Assembly: GCA_022813625.1 (NCBI GenBank)
Contig: JAKLMB010000002.1
Location: 1,054,001-1,118,000, forward strand
DNA length: 64,000 nt
DNA from: Aaosphaeria pasadenensis
Taxonomy: Eukaryota; Ascomycota; Dothideomycetes; Pleosporales
Reading direction: 5' to 3'
Part shown: positions 32,786-43,158 of the stretch, one piece after another
Layout of the letters: every line of letters starts with the position of its first letter
Position numbering within the stretch: position 1 is the stretch's first letter
The notes under the pieces: generated by a model
Databases searched by the model: none
Seen by the model: the letters and a program-made list of their open reading frames with translations, nothing else
What the model was told of the DNA's origin: nothing
Made by a program: the position numbers and the translations under genes

Positions 32786-35700
32786 TTAGTTCCCCTTGCC
32801 GAACTTGCTCTTCTTCTTCTTGCCGCCCTCCTTGAACTTGTCGGCTTCCTTGTGGGCTTCTTCGAGTCCCTCGCCCGCCTTCCTCTTCTTGTCCTTGCCC
32901 GTCTTCACGCTAACGGTCATGCTCTTGCCGCCGCCCTTGGTCGCGCTGCGGATCTGGCGTTCCGCATCCGTCCAGTCGGTTGCACCGGAGCCGATCTCGT
33001 ACCTGTCGTTCGCGTTAGTGACATGTTGACAACGGTATTTCAAGATGAACTAGAACTTACTTCTCAAGCGGCAGAGCATCGATCAAGCTCCTCGCACGCT
33101 CCTTCTCTTGACGATCGAACTCGTCCCCGGCCTCCTGGAGCTCGTCATCGAGCGTCTGCTCCAGCGGCTGGAACTTCCGCGGCTCAGCGTCGGCACCATC
33201 CGCGTCGCCATCGACGCCGTTCCCGTCGACCTCCATGACCTGCGGCATGGACTGCTCGACGGCGCCCTCGACGATGCCGCGGAACGCGGTCGAGATCTTG
33301 CGCATCACCTTGACGAACATGGCGAGCAGCTGGCTGGAATTGAGGCCCATTTCCTTCTCGACGTCGGAGAACTCCTTGCGCTGGAGGCCGATGGACAGGA
33401 GGAGCGCGTTCTGGACGCCGCTCATCTTGACGAGGCCCTTCAAGCGGCCGGTGAAGTAGAGCAGGGCGATCGGGGGGAGGAGATCGAGGATGACGTGGTA
33501 GTCGAGCATGTTGTTTGCGTAGGAGTCGAGGCGCTTGAGGTCGAAGGGGGAGAACAAATCGTCGAGCTCGGCCTTCTTGAGCGGCCGCGCGAAGTACGAG
33601 GAGTCGAGTTTGGAGCCCGAGGTTGCGGACTCGTCGATCGAGAGCGCGGTGATGGACGGGAACGTGGAGAACTGGTAGGACAGCAGGGAGAGGAAGCGGC
33701 GCTGGAAGTCCCGCGCGAAGGCGGCGACCCAGCTGCCGTCCGAGGAGGTCGTCTCGAGGGACCGCAGCATCACGCACGTGTGCTCGCCGGTCAGCTCGTT
33801 GGGCGTCTGCCGGAGGTACACGGGCACGAAGCACGCGCGCTTCCAGAACTTGTGGAGTTGCTGCGTGAGGCCGTAGGATACGCCGATATAGTCGAGCTGG
33901 GGGGCCTTGAGTTCGGAGAGGCGCGCGAAGAGCGGGGGCATGTCTTTTGCTTCCCGCACTTTGACGTCGTCTTTTAGCAGCGTTGCGCTTTCCAACTCGG
34001 CCTCGGTCACGCGTCTCATTCCGGGGACATCGTGTAGCTCGTGTTCGGAGAGACTCGCGATCTTTCCGTCGTAGAAGTCGACGAGTTGCTCGAGTGCGCG
34101 GGCGCCGTAGCCCATGTTGATGTAATCCGGGTTCGTAGCGATGCGGACGACGCGAGCGCCCGAGAGGCCGCCGAAGTTTTCGTCCTGGAATTGCTGCGAG
34201 ACGAGCCAGGGGATGAGGTCGCCTCCAGCCCGCTGTCCGCGACTGAGGCCGCTCAAGACGCTTTCTTTGCTGATTTGGCCTTCGAGCGCCACTTGCACGA
34301 CGCAGAGCGGTTCGGGGAGCTTGTTGTCCTCTGTGACCGGCGGGACGAGGACGAAGAGTTGATGGGCGGGGGCGTCGGACATGAGTTGGAGGTCGTTGGG
34401 GGAGTTCTTGTAGTGGCTCGCGACGTAAAGGGCCATCATCTTCTGCAGGAACTTCTCAGCTGCGGGGTTGAAGGAGAAAAGGGTATCACGGTTGACGAAA
34501 AGCAGTTGGCATTCCGAAGGATGTGGGCATCCTTGAGCGGCCAATTTGTTCCGTGGGAGAGTGGCGTCAAGGCAGAGGACGTCGTTCAGCCATCTTTCGA
34601 CCTGGTCACCTGGCGCGTATCGGATGGGCTCGGACAGTGTGATTTCGCGGAGCGATCGGCCTGACATGGACGTCTCGGTTCCGTCCTTGGATTCCTTGCC
34701 CGTGGTGCGGTCGACGACCTGGTTGGCGCCATTGGCTGCGCGGCCTCGGGATTGCTCGCGAAGCTGCTGGATGAGTTTGAGGGAGAGCGAGCGGCCGGTT
34801 CCTTCGTAGCCGTTGATTGTCGATGCCATGAATACCAGGTAGGGCCCCATGAGCTTTCGGACCAAAGGTAGTGGAATGGCTGCAGCCTCGTCGATGACGA
34901 CCAATTCGGCCTGTCCTAGGGTGTAAGCGTCCTGCGGTTGGATGTATTGGATCGTCTGGCGATGTTGTCTATGCACGTTGACTCGGACGATGGCCTTGTT
35001 GAAGTCGGGGTTCGTCGATTGCATGATAGTATAGTCTTGATGATCCATGTAGCCGAGGGAATCGAAGCCCTTGAAAACGAATTCGAAGAGTGTCTTCAAG
35101 TTCTCGGGACTTGGGGATGTGATGAAGATGTTACTGTAGCCGTGGGCGATCGCTGCCGCGACTGCGACACCGAGCGCGGCCGACTTTCCTCGACCACGTC
35201 CAGCGGTCAATGTGACAGTACTCTGCAGCGTCTTCTCCGCGATCGCGTCAACGAAGGTGAGAACCGCCTTGGCCTGGTCGACGGTTTTCGCGAGCTTGAC
35301 GAGGTCTCCAACGGGTGGGGAATCTGCAAGGGACTCTTTGATCTCTTCCAACTCTTTAGCTTTGGGCGTCTTGCCCTCCAATTCCGGGTCCGGTGGGGGT
35401 AGCTGCTTGACGTGCTTGCCGCCGGAGATGGGCAACACGTTGAGTTCATCGTCGACCACCAAGCACGACTCGCACTTTCCAAGCGACAAGATGAAGCGCT
35501 CGTTGAATCGCGCGACCACGTCACTGTGAGCCTCCGTGCGGTATCTCGAGTGGATGTCCATGGACAATGTGTACAGCTGCTTCAAGCTGTTCATTCCCTT
35601 CAGCAGCAAAAGCACGATTCCACCTCCCTCCACGGTCTCGATCGTCCGCGCAAGCAAGTTGGGTGTGATTGCTTCGAAGTCCTGCAGGATGCACATGCCG

Positions 35701-36113
35701 TAGGTGTTACCCAGGATCTTCTCGGTCTCCTTGTAGTAGACATAGCGGATGTTTTGCGACGAAACGAATAGCTCGAACGGGTCTTCGGTGTCGGCGTCGC
35801 GGATCCCGCGCTTGATTTCGCTCTTGATCTTCCTCTCGCGCTTTTGTCGATGACTGTGTGTTCCGTAGTTAGAAGATGCCGCGCTGCGTGGTTGTTCAAT
35901 TGTAACGTACCTTGAGAATCCCAATAGCTTATTCTTGTATGCCCATAGCACGTTCTTGTTCAACTTGATGTCGACGTTCAAGAGGATGTGGTACAGGTTC
36001 ACGATGACATCCTTCTGGCGATCGCCCACGACCACGAAGAAACTCCGCTTCTTCTCCTGCACGCCATTGCGAATCAGCGCCGGGATTCGAGAGTCAATCG
36101 CTTTCTTCGGCAT
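32786..36113 (-). CDS. KRE33: RNA cytidine acetyltransferase (Kre33/NAT10)
   Basis: Nucleolar enzyme that makes N4-acetylcytidine in 18S rRNA and, with an adaptor, in tRNA-Ser/Leu, and is needed for small-subunit assembly. Three exons, 36113-35911, 35853-33061 and 33002-32786, give 1070 residues, the normal fungal length. The first intron is 57 nt and in frame, so reading through it adds 19 spurious residues (after KLLGFS); splicing restores SSHRQKRERK. The second intron links LPLEK to YEIGSG and adds the lysine-rich C-terminus. Visible parts: the N-terminal MPKKAIDSRIP block, the helicase-like P-loop TAGRGRGKSAA near residue 284 with VVIDEAAAIPLP, the GNAT acetyl-CoA site with NMGYGARAL near 650, and the basic GGKKKKSKFGKGN tail. 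Large antisense frames across this GC-rich gene are shadows. Confidence 0.95.
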
Positions 36114-36948
36114 CTTTTTTCGTTGTCGTTTTCCGCCCGCGCCGCCTGCCTTGCAACAACAACAATCTCGTCTCGTCTCGTCTCAATGAACCCCTTCCTT
36201 TCGTTCGTTTACGAGCTGATGTCGCCGAATTAAGCCGCAAACTATGTCCCGGGGTGCGACTACCTGTGGCTTTTTGCTGCTGTGAGCCGTGGCGCAAAAA
36301 AAAAAGGTCCTGAGGTTCTGAGGTGTGGTTTGTTCGAAAGCTCTCCTCCCGAAATCTTGGCTCGAAATTTTTGGAAATGCGAAAAAGGTCAGTAGGGTGC
36401 ACGGGCCATCAGGCGGCAGAATCGAAAAATACGTCGGCGTTGGGGGGCCAGGGAAGCCGACACCGCCTGGGATGGATTGTACGGAGGGGTGTGATGGGGT
36501 GAACGGTGTCGAGAGGAGCTAGTACTGTATATATATTGTGGGTTGTGACGACGTTTGTCGGTTTGTTTCTGTCCACCTCCACTCGTTCTTTTAAGAGGTT
36601 TGTTTGTTGCAATATTTCAGCTTGTCACGAGCTCAATTTTGGAAGCAATATCGGAATATATGATCACAATGTTGCAATTATTTCACAGTGAAATCGGAAT
36701 AGTATGACAGATTGCACCCACAATTGGACTTCCGACTTCAGTGCATCAAGGAAACAATCACAACACCAATTTCTTATAAATTAGGCTCAATTAACTCAAT
36801 CCAGACAAAGAGCTTCTGAAAATCTGGACAAACAATTTCTCGAAATCAAGTCATTCAAATTTGTGCAAAACGAGCGTCCTGTTCCGCCGCCTGAAATGTC
36901 TCCTTCCAGCATCGACCCTTTATTTCCCCCACACCCTCACCTGTCTTC
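36114..36948. promoter_or_regulatory. 5' region of KRE33 / 3' region of alpha/beta hydrolase
   Basis: The GC-rich left end is the KRE33 promoter and 5' leader. The rest is AT-rich (36600-36850) and holds the 3' region of the hydrolase gene. Short frames on both strands lack motifs. Confidence 0.5.
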
Positions 36949-37827
36949 TCAGATGCTGTGGTCTTTCAAGAACTTCAAGATACGAGCCCCAAGCTCTGGC
37001 GCATACGTATCAGAAACAAAATGCCCCGCATCCCACAACTCGACCTCCGCGTTCGGCAAATCCCTTTTGAACGCCTCCGCGCCCGGCGGCACAAAGATGA
37101 CATCATTCTTTCCCCAGACCGCCAACAACGGGATCTGTTTCTCTCTGAAGAACTGCTGGAACTTCGGGTACAGCGGGAGGTTGTTCTGGTAGTCGTAGAA
37201 CAGGTCGATTTGGATGTCCTTGATGCCCGGGCGGTCAAGGAGTGCCTGGTCGAAGGTGTAAGAGGCGGGATCCACGCGCTGGAGGTCCGGGGTGCCATCT
37301 TCGTATTGGAATTTTGTGATGGGGAGTTCGACGTTGGGGCGAATTGGGGCTTCGGTTTCGACGGTGCGGTTGGCCCAGAAGGGTTTAAAGGATTCCCAGA
37401 AGGGGCCGAGGCCTTCGACGTAGGCGTTGCCATTTTGCGTTATGATAGATGAGATGCGTTCAGGGTGTTCCAATGCGAGGCGTAGGCCAACGGGGGCGCC
37501 GTAGTCGAAGATGTAGATGCTGTATTTCTGGGGTGGGGTGGGGAGGTTGGTGAGCCAGGTGGAGATGGTGGTGGCGAGGTTGTCGAAGGTGTAGTTGTAG
37601 GAATCAGGGACGGTGGTGAAGCCGTAGCTGGGGAGATCAGGGGCCAGGACGTGGTATTTGGTTGCGAGAATGGGGATCAAGTAACGGAATTGGTTGGAGG
37701 AGGAGGGGAAACCGTGGAGGAGGAGGACCGTGGGGGCATTGACGTCGCCGGCTTCACGGTAGAAGATGTTCTCTCCAGTCGAGAGCGACAGGGTGAGGTA
37801 TCTGGTGATTGCGTTGAGGAAGGTCAT
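36949..37827 (-). CDS. Alpha/beta hydrolase, haloalkane dehalogenase/epoxide hydrolase-like
   Basis: Single-exon 292-residue protein starting at an ATG at 37827. The fold is clear: oxyanion motif HGFPSSSNQFR (39-48), APDLPSYGF strand, nucleophile elbow IFDYGAPVG with Asp108 in the nucleophile position, acid Asp242 in WGKND, and His269 in DAGHFVSD. An Asp nucleophile marks the epoxide hydrolase/haloalkane dehalogenase branch instead of serine esterases. The residue after Asp is Tyr, where dehalogenases normally have the halide-binding Trp, so dehalogenation is unlikely. The cap region (about 135-215) is rich in aromatic residues and may supply the tyrosines needed for epoxide opening. Similar fungal proteins are often annotated only as alpha/beta hydrolases. 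No signal peptide; probably cytosolic. Confidence 0.85.
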   Translation of the reverse strand: MTFLNAITRYLTLSLSTGENIFYREAGDVNAPTVLLLHGFPSSSNQFRYLIPILATKYHVLAPDLPSYGFTTVPDSYNYTFDNLATTISTWLTNLPTPPQKYSIYIFDYGAPVGLRLALEHPERISSIITQNGNAYVEGLGPFWESFKPFWANRTVETEAPIRPNVELPITKFQYEDGTPDLQRVDPASYTFDQALLDRPGIKDIQIDLFYDYQNNLPLYPKFQQFFREKQIPLLAVWGKNDVIFVPPGAEAFKRDLPNAEVELWDAGHFVSDTYAPELGARILKFLKDHSI

Positions 37828-39009
37828 GGTGGAGACTATATGAAGTTGTAAGATTGAACGGTCGATAGTATGTAAATATTAGATATGATCAATGATAATC
37901 AGATGCTTTCTTTCATTGCTAGCTAGCATCCCCATCTTTATATCCCCATTGCTTCCCCCAAAACTCAACCTCAATCACACAATCCCACCACCATCGTCAT
38001 CATTCTCGAAATTCCAAATTCCAATGCAAGTCTACCAATTCACAATGCCGTGCCGAACCACCAATATACAAATCTCTCCGCTCAGCAACCTATTTTGGCG
38101 TCCATGAACAAGCCTTCACATGTTCCGTACAAAACACGCCAATCATACCCCAGAATCTTACTCTTAGCCAACCAAGAAAATGGATATTTGTAAACCACCT
38201 CCAATACAACCAGCCTCGAACAAATAAATAAGCACATGATGCCTTCTCCTCTTAGTCAACTTCTCCGCGGCCGTCACCCCATTTCTACTGTAGTTCTCCT
38301 ACCACTTCCACTTCTGCCGTCGTTATAATTGTCGCTGTCGCTGTGAACCCTTGCGTTGCTGACTGCATATATCGGCCGGCACACCCCGTCGCGCCGCCAC
38401 ACGGCACACGGCAGCGCTGCGGCGGGCGCCGCGGGTCGGCATCATCGCCATTTATCGTCATCAACGACGAATACGAAGACGGCATGAAGAAAGATAGCAT
38501 GCAAAGATGACATCAGCATTGTTATTTTGGGGGGGGTTGTGGGATTACTGATCATTGTCTAAAATCCCAAATACATGGAGAAGAAAATGAAAATAATGAA
38601 AGTACAGAGTATATACGATCCACTACCAATGTAATTTAAGATAAAAGTCGAACAATCTTAGTACCGGAACAAGAGTGCCTGTACGGCTAAACGACTCTCC
38701 GCGGAGAAAATCAGATAAAATGAATAACTACATCCGCGCCATTACATTCCACCTTTTCCAATACTTTGTCCTAGAATGACAATCATCACGGAGGAGAAGA
38801 GTCCCGTTCTAAACACCACGACGTGACTAGAAACAGAGATGGGAATGGGAATGGAAAAGGCGATAAGCGAATGGGGCCAGATCCTTCATCCTCCTCCCCT
38901 GTGATTGGCGTTGCCCCGCCGTCTGTCATGCTGTGCCACGAGAGTCAGCATCACAAACATTCTCTTCCTCCACCTCCTCACCATTCAACAACCCGTTTCC
39001 TTTCTACCA
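37828..39009. other. Intergenic region, divergent promoters
   Basis: Lies between the starts of the minus-strand hydrolase and the plus-strand F-box-like gene. It contains C/T-rich stretches, a run of G (near 38530) and a short TGGGAA repeat near 38840. No gene is supported; the frame at 38285-38500 lacks motifs. Confidence 0.5.
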
Positions 39010-40980
39010 ATGAAACCAGTTCAAACCTCTCTTCTGGATTACTTCTCTATCCTTCGTCCCCAGCTACCAGCTGAAGGGATTCAGAGACTATGTTTCTATG
39101 ATCTTCCTGCTACAGTGCGTAGCCGCATTCTTCAACACACAGGCTTGGTCCGGGATTGTCCTATAGTGCTCAACTCAGGTAACAATATATCTTCCGAACA
39201 TCATGGCCGGGATAGTCTCCTTCACCTATGGCGCGACTTCACCAGCCACGAGGAAGATTGGTGCTATTATGACATGAAGAAGTACTCACAGGAGCTTGTT
39301 GACCGACCCGATGGGTATGAATGTGTATGCGACAGAACATCACCCATTCCCTTCGCATTGTTCCTGGTATCTCACTCCGTCAGTCGGGAAGCCTTGTCGA
39401 TACTGTACTCGAAAAACAAGTTCATCTCGACCGCCAGTGGACCTGGTGGTCTATCATGTTTTCAAAAGCTAGGCACGGATGGTTTGTCCATGATCACGTC
39501 TCTAACGATAGCACTCACTTCATGTTCATGCACGCCAGGCCACATCTGTAACCTTCCCGAACGAGACTGTGCCTGTCACTTTACTTGCAAGCGTGGATAC
39601 GACGATCCCCTGTTGAAATGCTCTCGCCGAGCTATACGCCTGTTAGATGATCTTCAAAGCACCTTAAGCAAACTCTCCGAGCGTGGCAATCCTTCGCAAT
39701 TACGCCTTTCTGTCATCTGTGACTGCGCAGATATCCCGACTGCCGAGTTCATGGTGCAGCCAATCTCTTCAGTCTTTAAGGAGAAACCACTCCGAGAATG
39801 CGCGATCAGGTTGGGACAAACCCCATCAGAAGATCTTCGCAAGATAGCGGAGCGAGTATCTCGCGAGGCGACAGGAAGACCGACTCGATTTCGATTCACC
39901 GACTTGCCTGAAGAATTGCAGTTCCGTATTCTCGAATTCTCTGAGCTCGTCGCTCCCTGCGACATTGTATGGTGTCCAAGATCTGGACTGTACGGCCAAG
40001 TAGCTTGTTGTCTCCAGTGCACCGATGCACTGGAGGCTTGCTGCTGCTCCCAGCTTCACGCTGGCTATTCTACCACGTGTACCAACGGCAATTGCTGGCA
40101 ATTTCCGCATTCCATATTCCTCCTCAACAAGAAGATACACGCCGATGCTAGTCGAATCTTCTACCGTGAAAACCACTTCGTCCTCGTGTCTGGACGCCAA
40201 AGACATCCTTTACCAGGTCCAAGGGGCTCACCTCTAACATTTAGTCAAGCCGAACGCCCACTCCGCCCATCACATCGCTCGCCATATTCTCGCTCGATAC
40301 ATTCTCAAGATCGCCCCGTATCACTCTTCCATTTCCTATTCGCACTCCCCCAACATGCCCTCAAACAATTACGCTCCATCCACTGGATACTCGACGATGC
40401 CGAACCGCTAGTCATCGAGGGCAACCACTTCCCCAGGCAAGAGTTCGGCAATGCAATCTCTTTAATGGCACACGCCCTCGACCTCCCCAACCTCTCCCTC
40501 ACCATCGATATGAGTCGTCCACTATGCCAAGACGACTACCGCAACGACGAGGGGCCAGACTCAACGCTCCGCGCGTACCGCTACATCAGCACGGCTCTGA
40601 AGCCGCTACGGTCCGCTGGCCTGAAGTCCCTGTTCATCCACATCACGTACCCGTTCGACTGGATCGACTGTGCAAACTTCGCCGATGAGTCCCGCTTTGA
40701 TATTGAGAGGGAGCTGGAGCGAGCAGCCATGGGGGACGAGTACGACAGCGATAGTCTCGGCACGGACGTGAGGATCATTCGGTCAAGGCCGCACGAGTTG
40801 CTGTGGGAGCGGCATGCGTGGTGGGCCTGGCATTGCTGTAGGACGCGTGTGGACCTGGAGGATTGCAAGGAGATCAACGATAATAGACCTGTGCTCACGG
40901 TCGTGCCGGATGATGGGTGGTATGTGTGGCCGAGGGTTACGCAGCCTACGATTCGGGCGGCGATGGTGGGGGATGGGTAG
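39010..40980 (+). CDS. F-box-like protein with two related modules
   Basis: Single exon, 656 residues, started at the first ATG (MKPVQTSLL); the longer frame begins with TTG. Two related blocks are visible. The first is FYDLPATVRSRILQHTGLVRDCPIV near residues 29-54, followed by a Cys-rich stretch and a PFALFLVSHSVSREALSILYSKNKF unit. The second is FTDLPEELQFRILEFSELVAPCDIV near 300-325, followed by a Cys cluster and a PHSIFLLNKKIHADASRIFYRENHF unit. Each block looks like the F-box-like opening and the V-x-x-EA-x-x-x-F/Y-Y helix pattern common in fungal F-box-like proteins. Such proteins may act as substrate receptors in SCF ubiquitin ligases, but Skp1 binding is not shown here. The C-terminal third has no recognised fold. 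The duplication is seen; the role is inference. Confidence 0.65.
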   Translation: MKPVQTSLLDYFSILRPQLPAEGIQRLCFYDLPATVRSRILQHTGLVRDCPIVLNSGNNISSEHHGRDSLLHLWRDFTSHEEDWCYYDMKKYSQELVDRPDGYECVCDRTSPIPFALFLVSHSVSREALSILYSKNKFISTASGPGGLSCFQKLGTDGLSMITSLTIALTSCSCTPGHICNLPERDCACHFTCKRGYDDPLLKCSRRAIRLLDDLQSTLSKLSERGNPSQLRLSVICDCADIPTAEFMVQPISSVFKEKPLRECAIRLGQTPSEDLRKIAERVSREATGRPTRFRFTDLPEELQFRILEFSELVAPCDIVWCPRSGLYGQVACCLQCTDALEACCCSQLHAGYSTTCTNGNCWQFPHSIFLLNKKIHADASRIFYRENHFVLVSGRQRHPLPGPRGSPLTFSQAERPLRPSHRSPYSRSIHSQDRPVSLFHFLFALPQHALKQLRSIHWILDDAEPLVIEGNHFPRQEFGNAISLMAHALDLPNLSLTIDMSRPLCQDDYRNDEGPDSTLRAYRYISTALKPLRSAGLKSLFIHITYPFDWIDCANFADESRFDIERELERAAMGDEYDSDSLGTDVRIIRSRPHELLWERHAWWAWHCCRTRVDLEDCKEINDNRPVLTVVPDDGWYVWPRVTQPTIRAAMVGDG

Positions 40981-41188
40981 GTGTGGTTGTGGATGTCGAT
41001 GTCGATGTTTACTTAGTTTGATAAGGGACTCAGGGGTTGCAATTGAAAAGTTTTTGACAGATGACAGAATGATAACTTTGGTCATCTTATGATAATTCTT
41101 TGCAATTTCCGAAGTCTACTGATCGCATGGATATAACGCCTGAACATGTAACAACAACCTAGTGTCTTTTACCTTGCATGTTATTTTT

Positions 41189-42813
41189 TCATGCCGATAC
41201 ATTGACATTTTCCGTTAATTTCTCATATCGCTTTTGGCATGCATAATCGCTCCTATTAAAATTTGCGGCTATGTCCTTCCATTTAGGGGACCCTCCGGTT
41301 CGGACAATACACAAAAGTTCTTCATCTTCCCAAGTCGACCAAGGTTTACCAGGCATCGGTTTACTAGTCTTTGGTTTACTAGTCTTTGGTTTACTAGTCT
41401 TTGGAACCTTCGTCGCTTTCGCACTGCTTTTCGGTACCTGTGGTAGTTGATTACCATGAAATGACCCCAGTACTTCCACGGGAATTTGATTGCCATAGAG
41501 TACCTTATCTAAGTTGAAGTGTGTTAGATCGACGAGTTAGTTGTTTACTATACGATGTATCAAAGACTCACAATGAGCTTTCACAGCTTCATTGGCTGTT
41601 CTCACCATTTCTCCGATACTTTCGCTCACTAGCTCGAAATCCTCCTCTGTAGGTTTCCCAAATTTATTCATATTAAAGTGGTCGCGGGAGAGAGAGCATT
41701 TTTTCGTCCCATTGGATACGTCAAGGCAGCCGGAGCTCTCGCTCACTACGAAACTCTAATTTAGCAGTCAGCCTGGGTATCGTACGAAGCTACCTTCTAT
41801 GGTGTAGATTTACTGTCCGATTTTTCTTTCCTACAATCCGACCCACATTGCTAGACTTGAGCTCGTAGAAGCATGCGACCTTCATTTTATCCATTCGTCC
41901 ACGTACTCTCCCAAATTGGTCGACTACTTCTTGAAGGTATTCATTTCCTGGCTCGAGTATATGCAGTGCTGTTAATTGCACCTGATCTTCATCGTATTCC
42001 CTCCGCGCCGCGTCGAACATTTCCATCAGCTTCATACCTTCTGCCCCTCGGAACGGCGTTCCGAGAAATATCAAACCGGCAGTCGAAGCCAATAAACTAC
42101 GCCATTCGTCGTCATGATAGGCGTCTACGAGCGCCTACATACTCTCAGTCCCGGATTGACCCTCACTCTATCGACCTGCCTACCTTCAGAACAACCAGCC
42201 CACCGAAGCAGTGTGCTATGAAAATCAATGGACGGGACGGACACTCCTAAACAGAGAGAATGAGAAACGATAACGCAGCCAGCCAGACTCAGAGCGTGCA
42301 CCTTTCTCTTCCTTCTCAGCGCCTCGCGTAGTCGCTGCGCCACCGTTGATGCCTTCTGCCGCATTGCTCCTTCGCCGAACCATTGCGACTGGTATCCATA
42401 TCGCATGATGCGCGCGTGAGGTGCTACGGCAGGTAGCATAGCGGTATCATAGAGCCAGTTAACCCACTGTGGGTTCTCAGCCGTTCCCACGTTCCTGCAC
42501 CAGCTGTCATCTGGATGCGCTCCAATGCCGTGGATTGCGATTATGCTCGATCAAGTCAATATGATGGTAGTCAGTTCAAGTGGTGCGGACATACTCGATG
42601 GCCCGGGTTTTGTCTTGTGCCTCGCGGAGCACCTTTATGCCAATGTCGTCGTCTGTCACGAGTCGGACCTAGCTGAGTATTAGTCTTGGGATTGTTTTCT
42701 ACCTCCAATGGTCCAGCCACGTACCATGGCTCTGTGTCGACAGTCGGCGACTTAAAGTGAAAGAGCCTGAAGATTGAACAAGAGCTAAAGAAAGGAGTGA
42801 GGAGTGAGAACAT
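41189..42813 (-). CDS. SesB-like alpha/beta hydrolase fused to SANT/Myb-like domain
   Basis: Seven exons by hand: 42813-42721, 42668-42595, 42545-42302, 42246-42184, 42134-41814, 41755-41572 and 41508-41189, 432 residues. Residues about 35-325 match the SesB-type hydrolase known from the N-termini of fungal NLR-like proteins: IAIHGIGAHPDDSW, RYGYQSQWFG, FIAHCFGGLVVLKALV with Cys150 at the nucleophile position, GLIFLGTPFRG, SNVGRIVGKKNR, FVVSESSGCLD and HFNMNKFGKP (His291). There is no NACHT or NB-ARC part. Instead a linker with three KTSKP units (363-377) leads to a SANT/Myb-like helix bundle at 383-425 (PWSTWEDEELLCIV, WKDIAANF, CQKRYEKL), suggesting chromatin or DNA binding. The join into the last exon is phase-matched with GTGAGT and a TTAG acceptor. 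The first intron uses a weak GTGGCT donor, so the first 31 residues are the least certain. Confidence 0.74.
41358..41402 (+). repeat. Three perfect 15-bp units inside the SesB-SANT coding sequence
   Basis: GGTTTACTAGTCTTT is repeated three times without mismatch. On the minus strand it encodes the KTSKP linker repeats. The repeat is in frame, so unit number could change without breaking the protein. Confidence 0.85.
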
Positions 42814-43158
42814 TTTGAGGCCATTGGTAGGTTAAATATGCCAGGCTGGGGACGCCGCCCTGTCTACCTCAAGAATGTTGAGACTGAGCCGGGCAGCACA
42901 AGCAATTTTAGATGTGCGCTTCCTTACTTTATCAAGAAAAAAGAAAAACTTAAAACCAGGTCTTTTCTCTTACTGAAAATATAAAATATGACATCCTTAT
43001 AAAATACTCCTATTATCAAAATCATTCTTGGTATGTGTATATATGCATATGCGTATGCCAATGCGTGCGTCTCATATTCATTCCATCATAAAACCTCGTG
43101 AAAACCCAAAGGAAACCCACAACTTCGTACTCCTCAACCGCCCTCAATTGAACCGCCC
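42814..43158. other. Short intergenic region
   Basis: Holds the promoter side of the SesB-like gene and the 3' region of the MFS gene, both on the minus strand. The plus-strand frame that starts at 43028 and runs across the MFS gene is a shadow. Confidence 0.5.

Noticed and set aside
33184..33834. Minus-strand frame of 216 codons, Arg/Pro-rich
   Set aside because: Same strand as KRE33 but a different frame; the composition is a shifted-frame artefact of the real gene.
33108..33977. Plus-strand frame of 289 codons
   Set aside because: It lies antisense inside the well-conserved KRE33 coding sequence; GC-rich codon bias there keeps reverse frames open. No domain is visible.
34041..34664. Plus-strand frame of 207 codons
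   Set aside because: Antisense to the acetyltransferase part of KRE33, with no motif.
35854..35910. Extra 19-residue segment in KRE33
   Set aside because: It is an in-frame 57-nt intron with a GTACGT donor and CACAG acceptor; removing it restores the conserved sequence.
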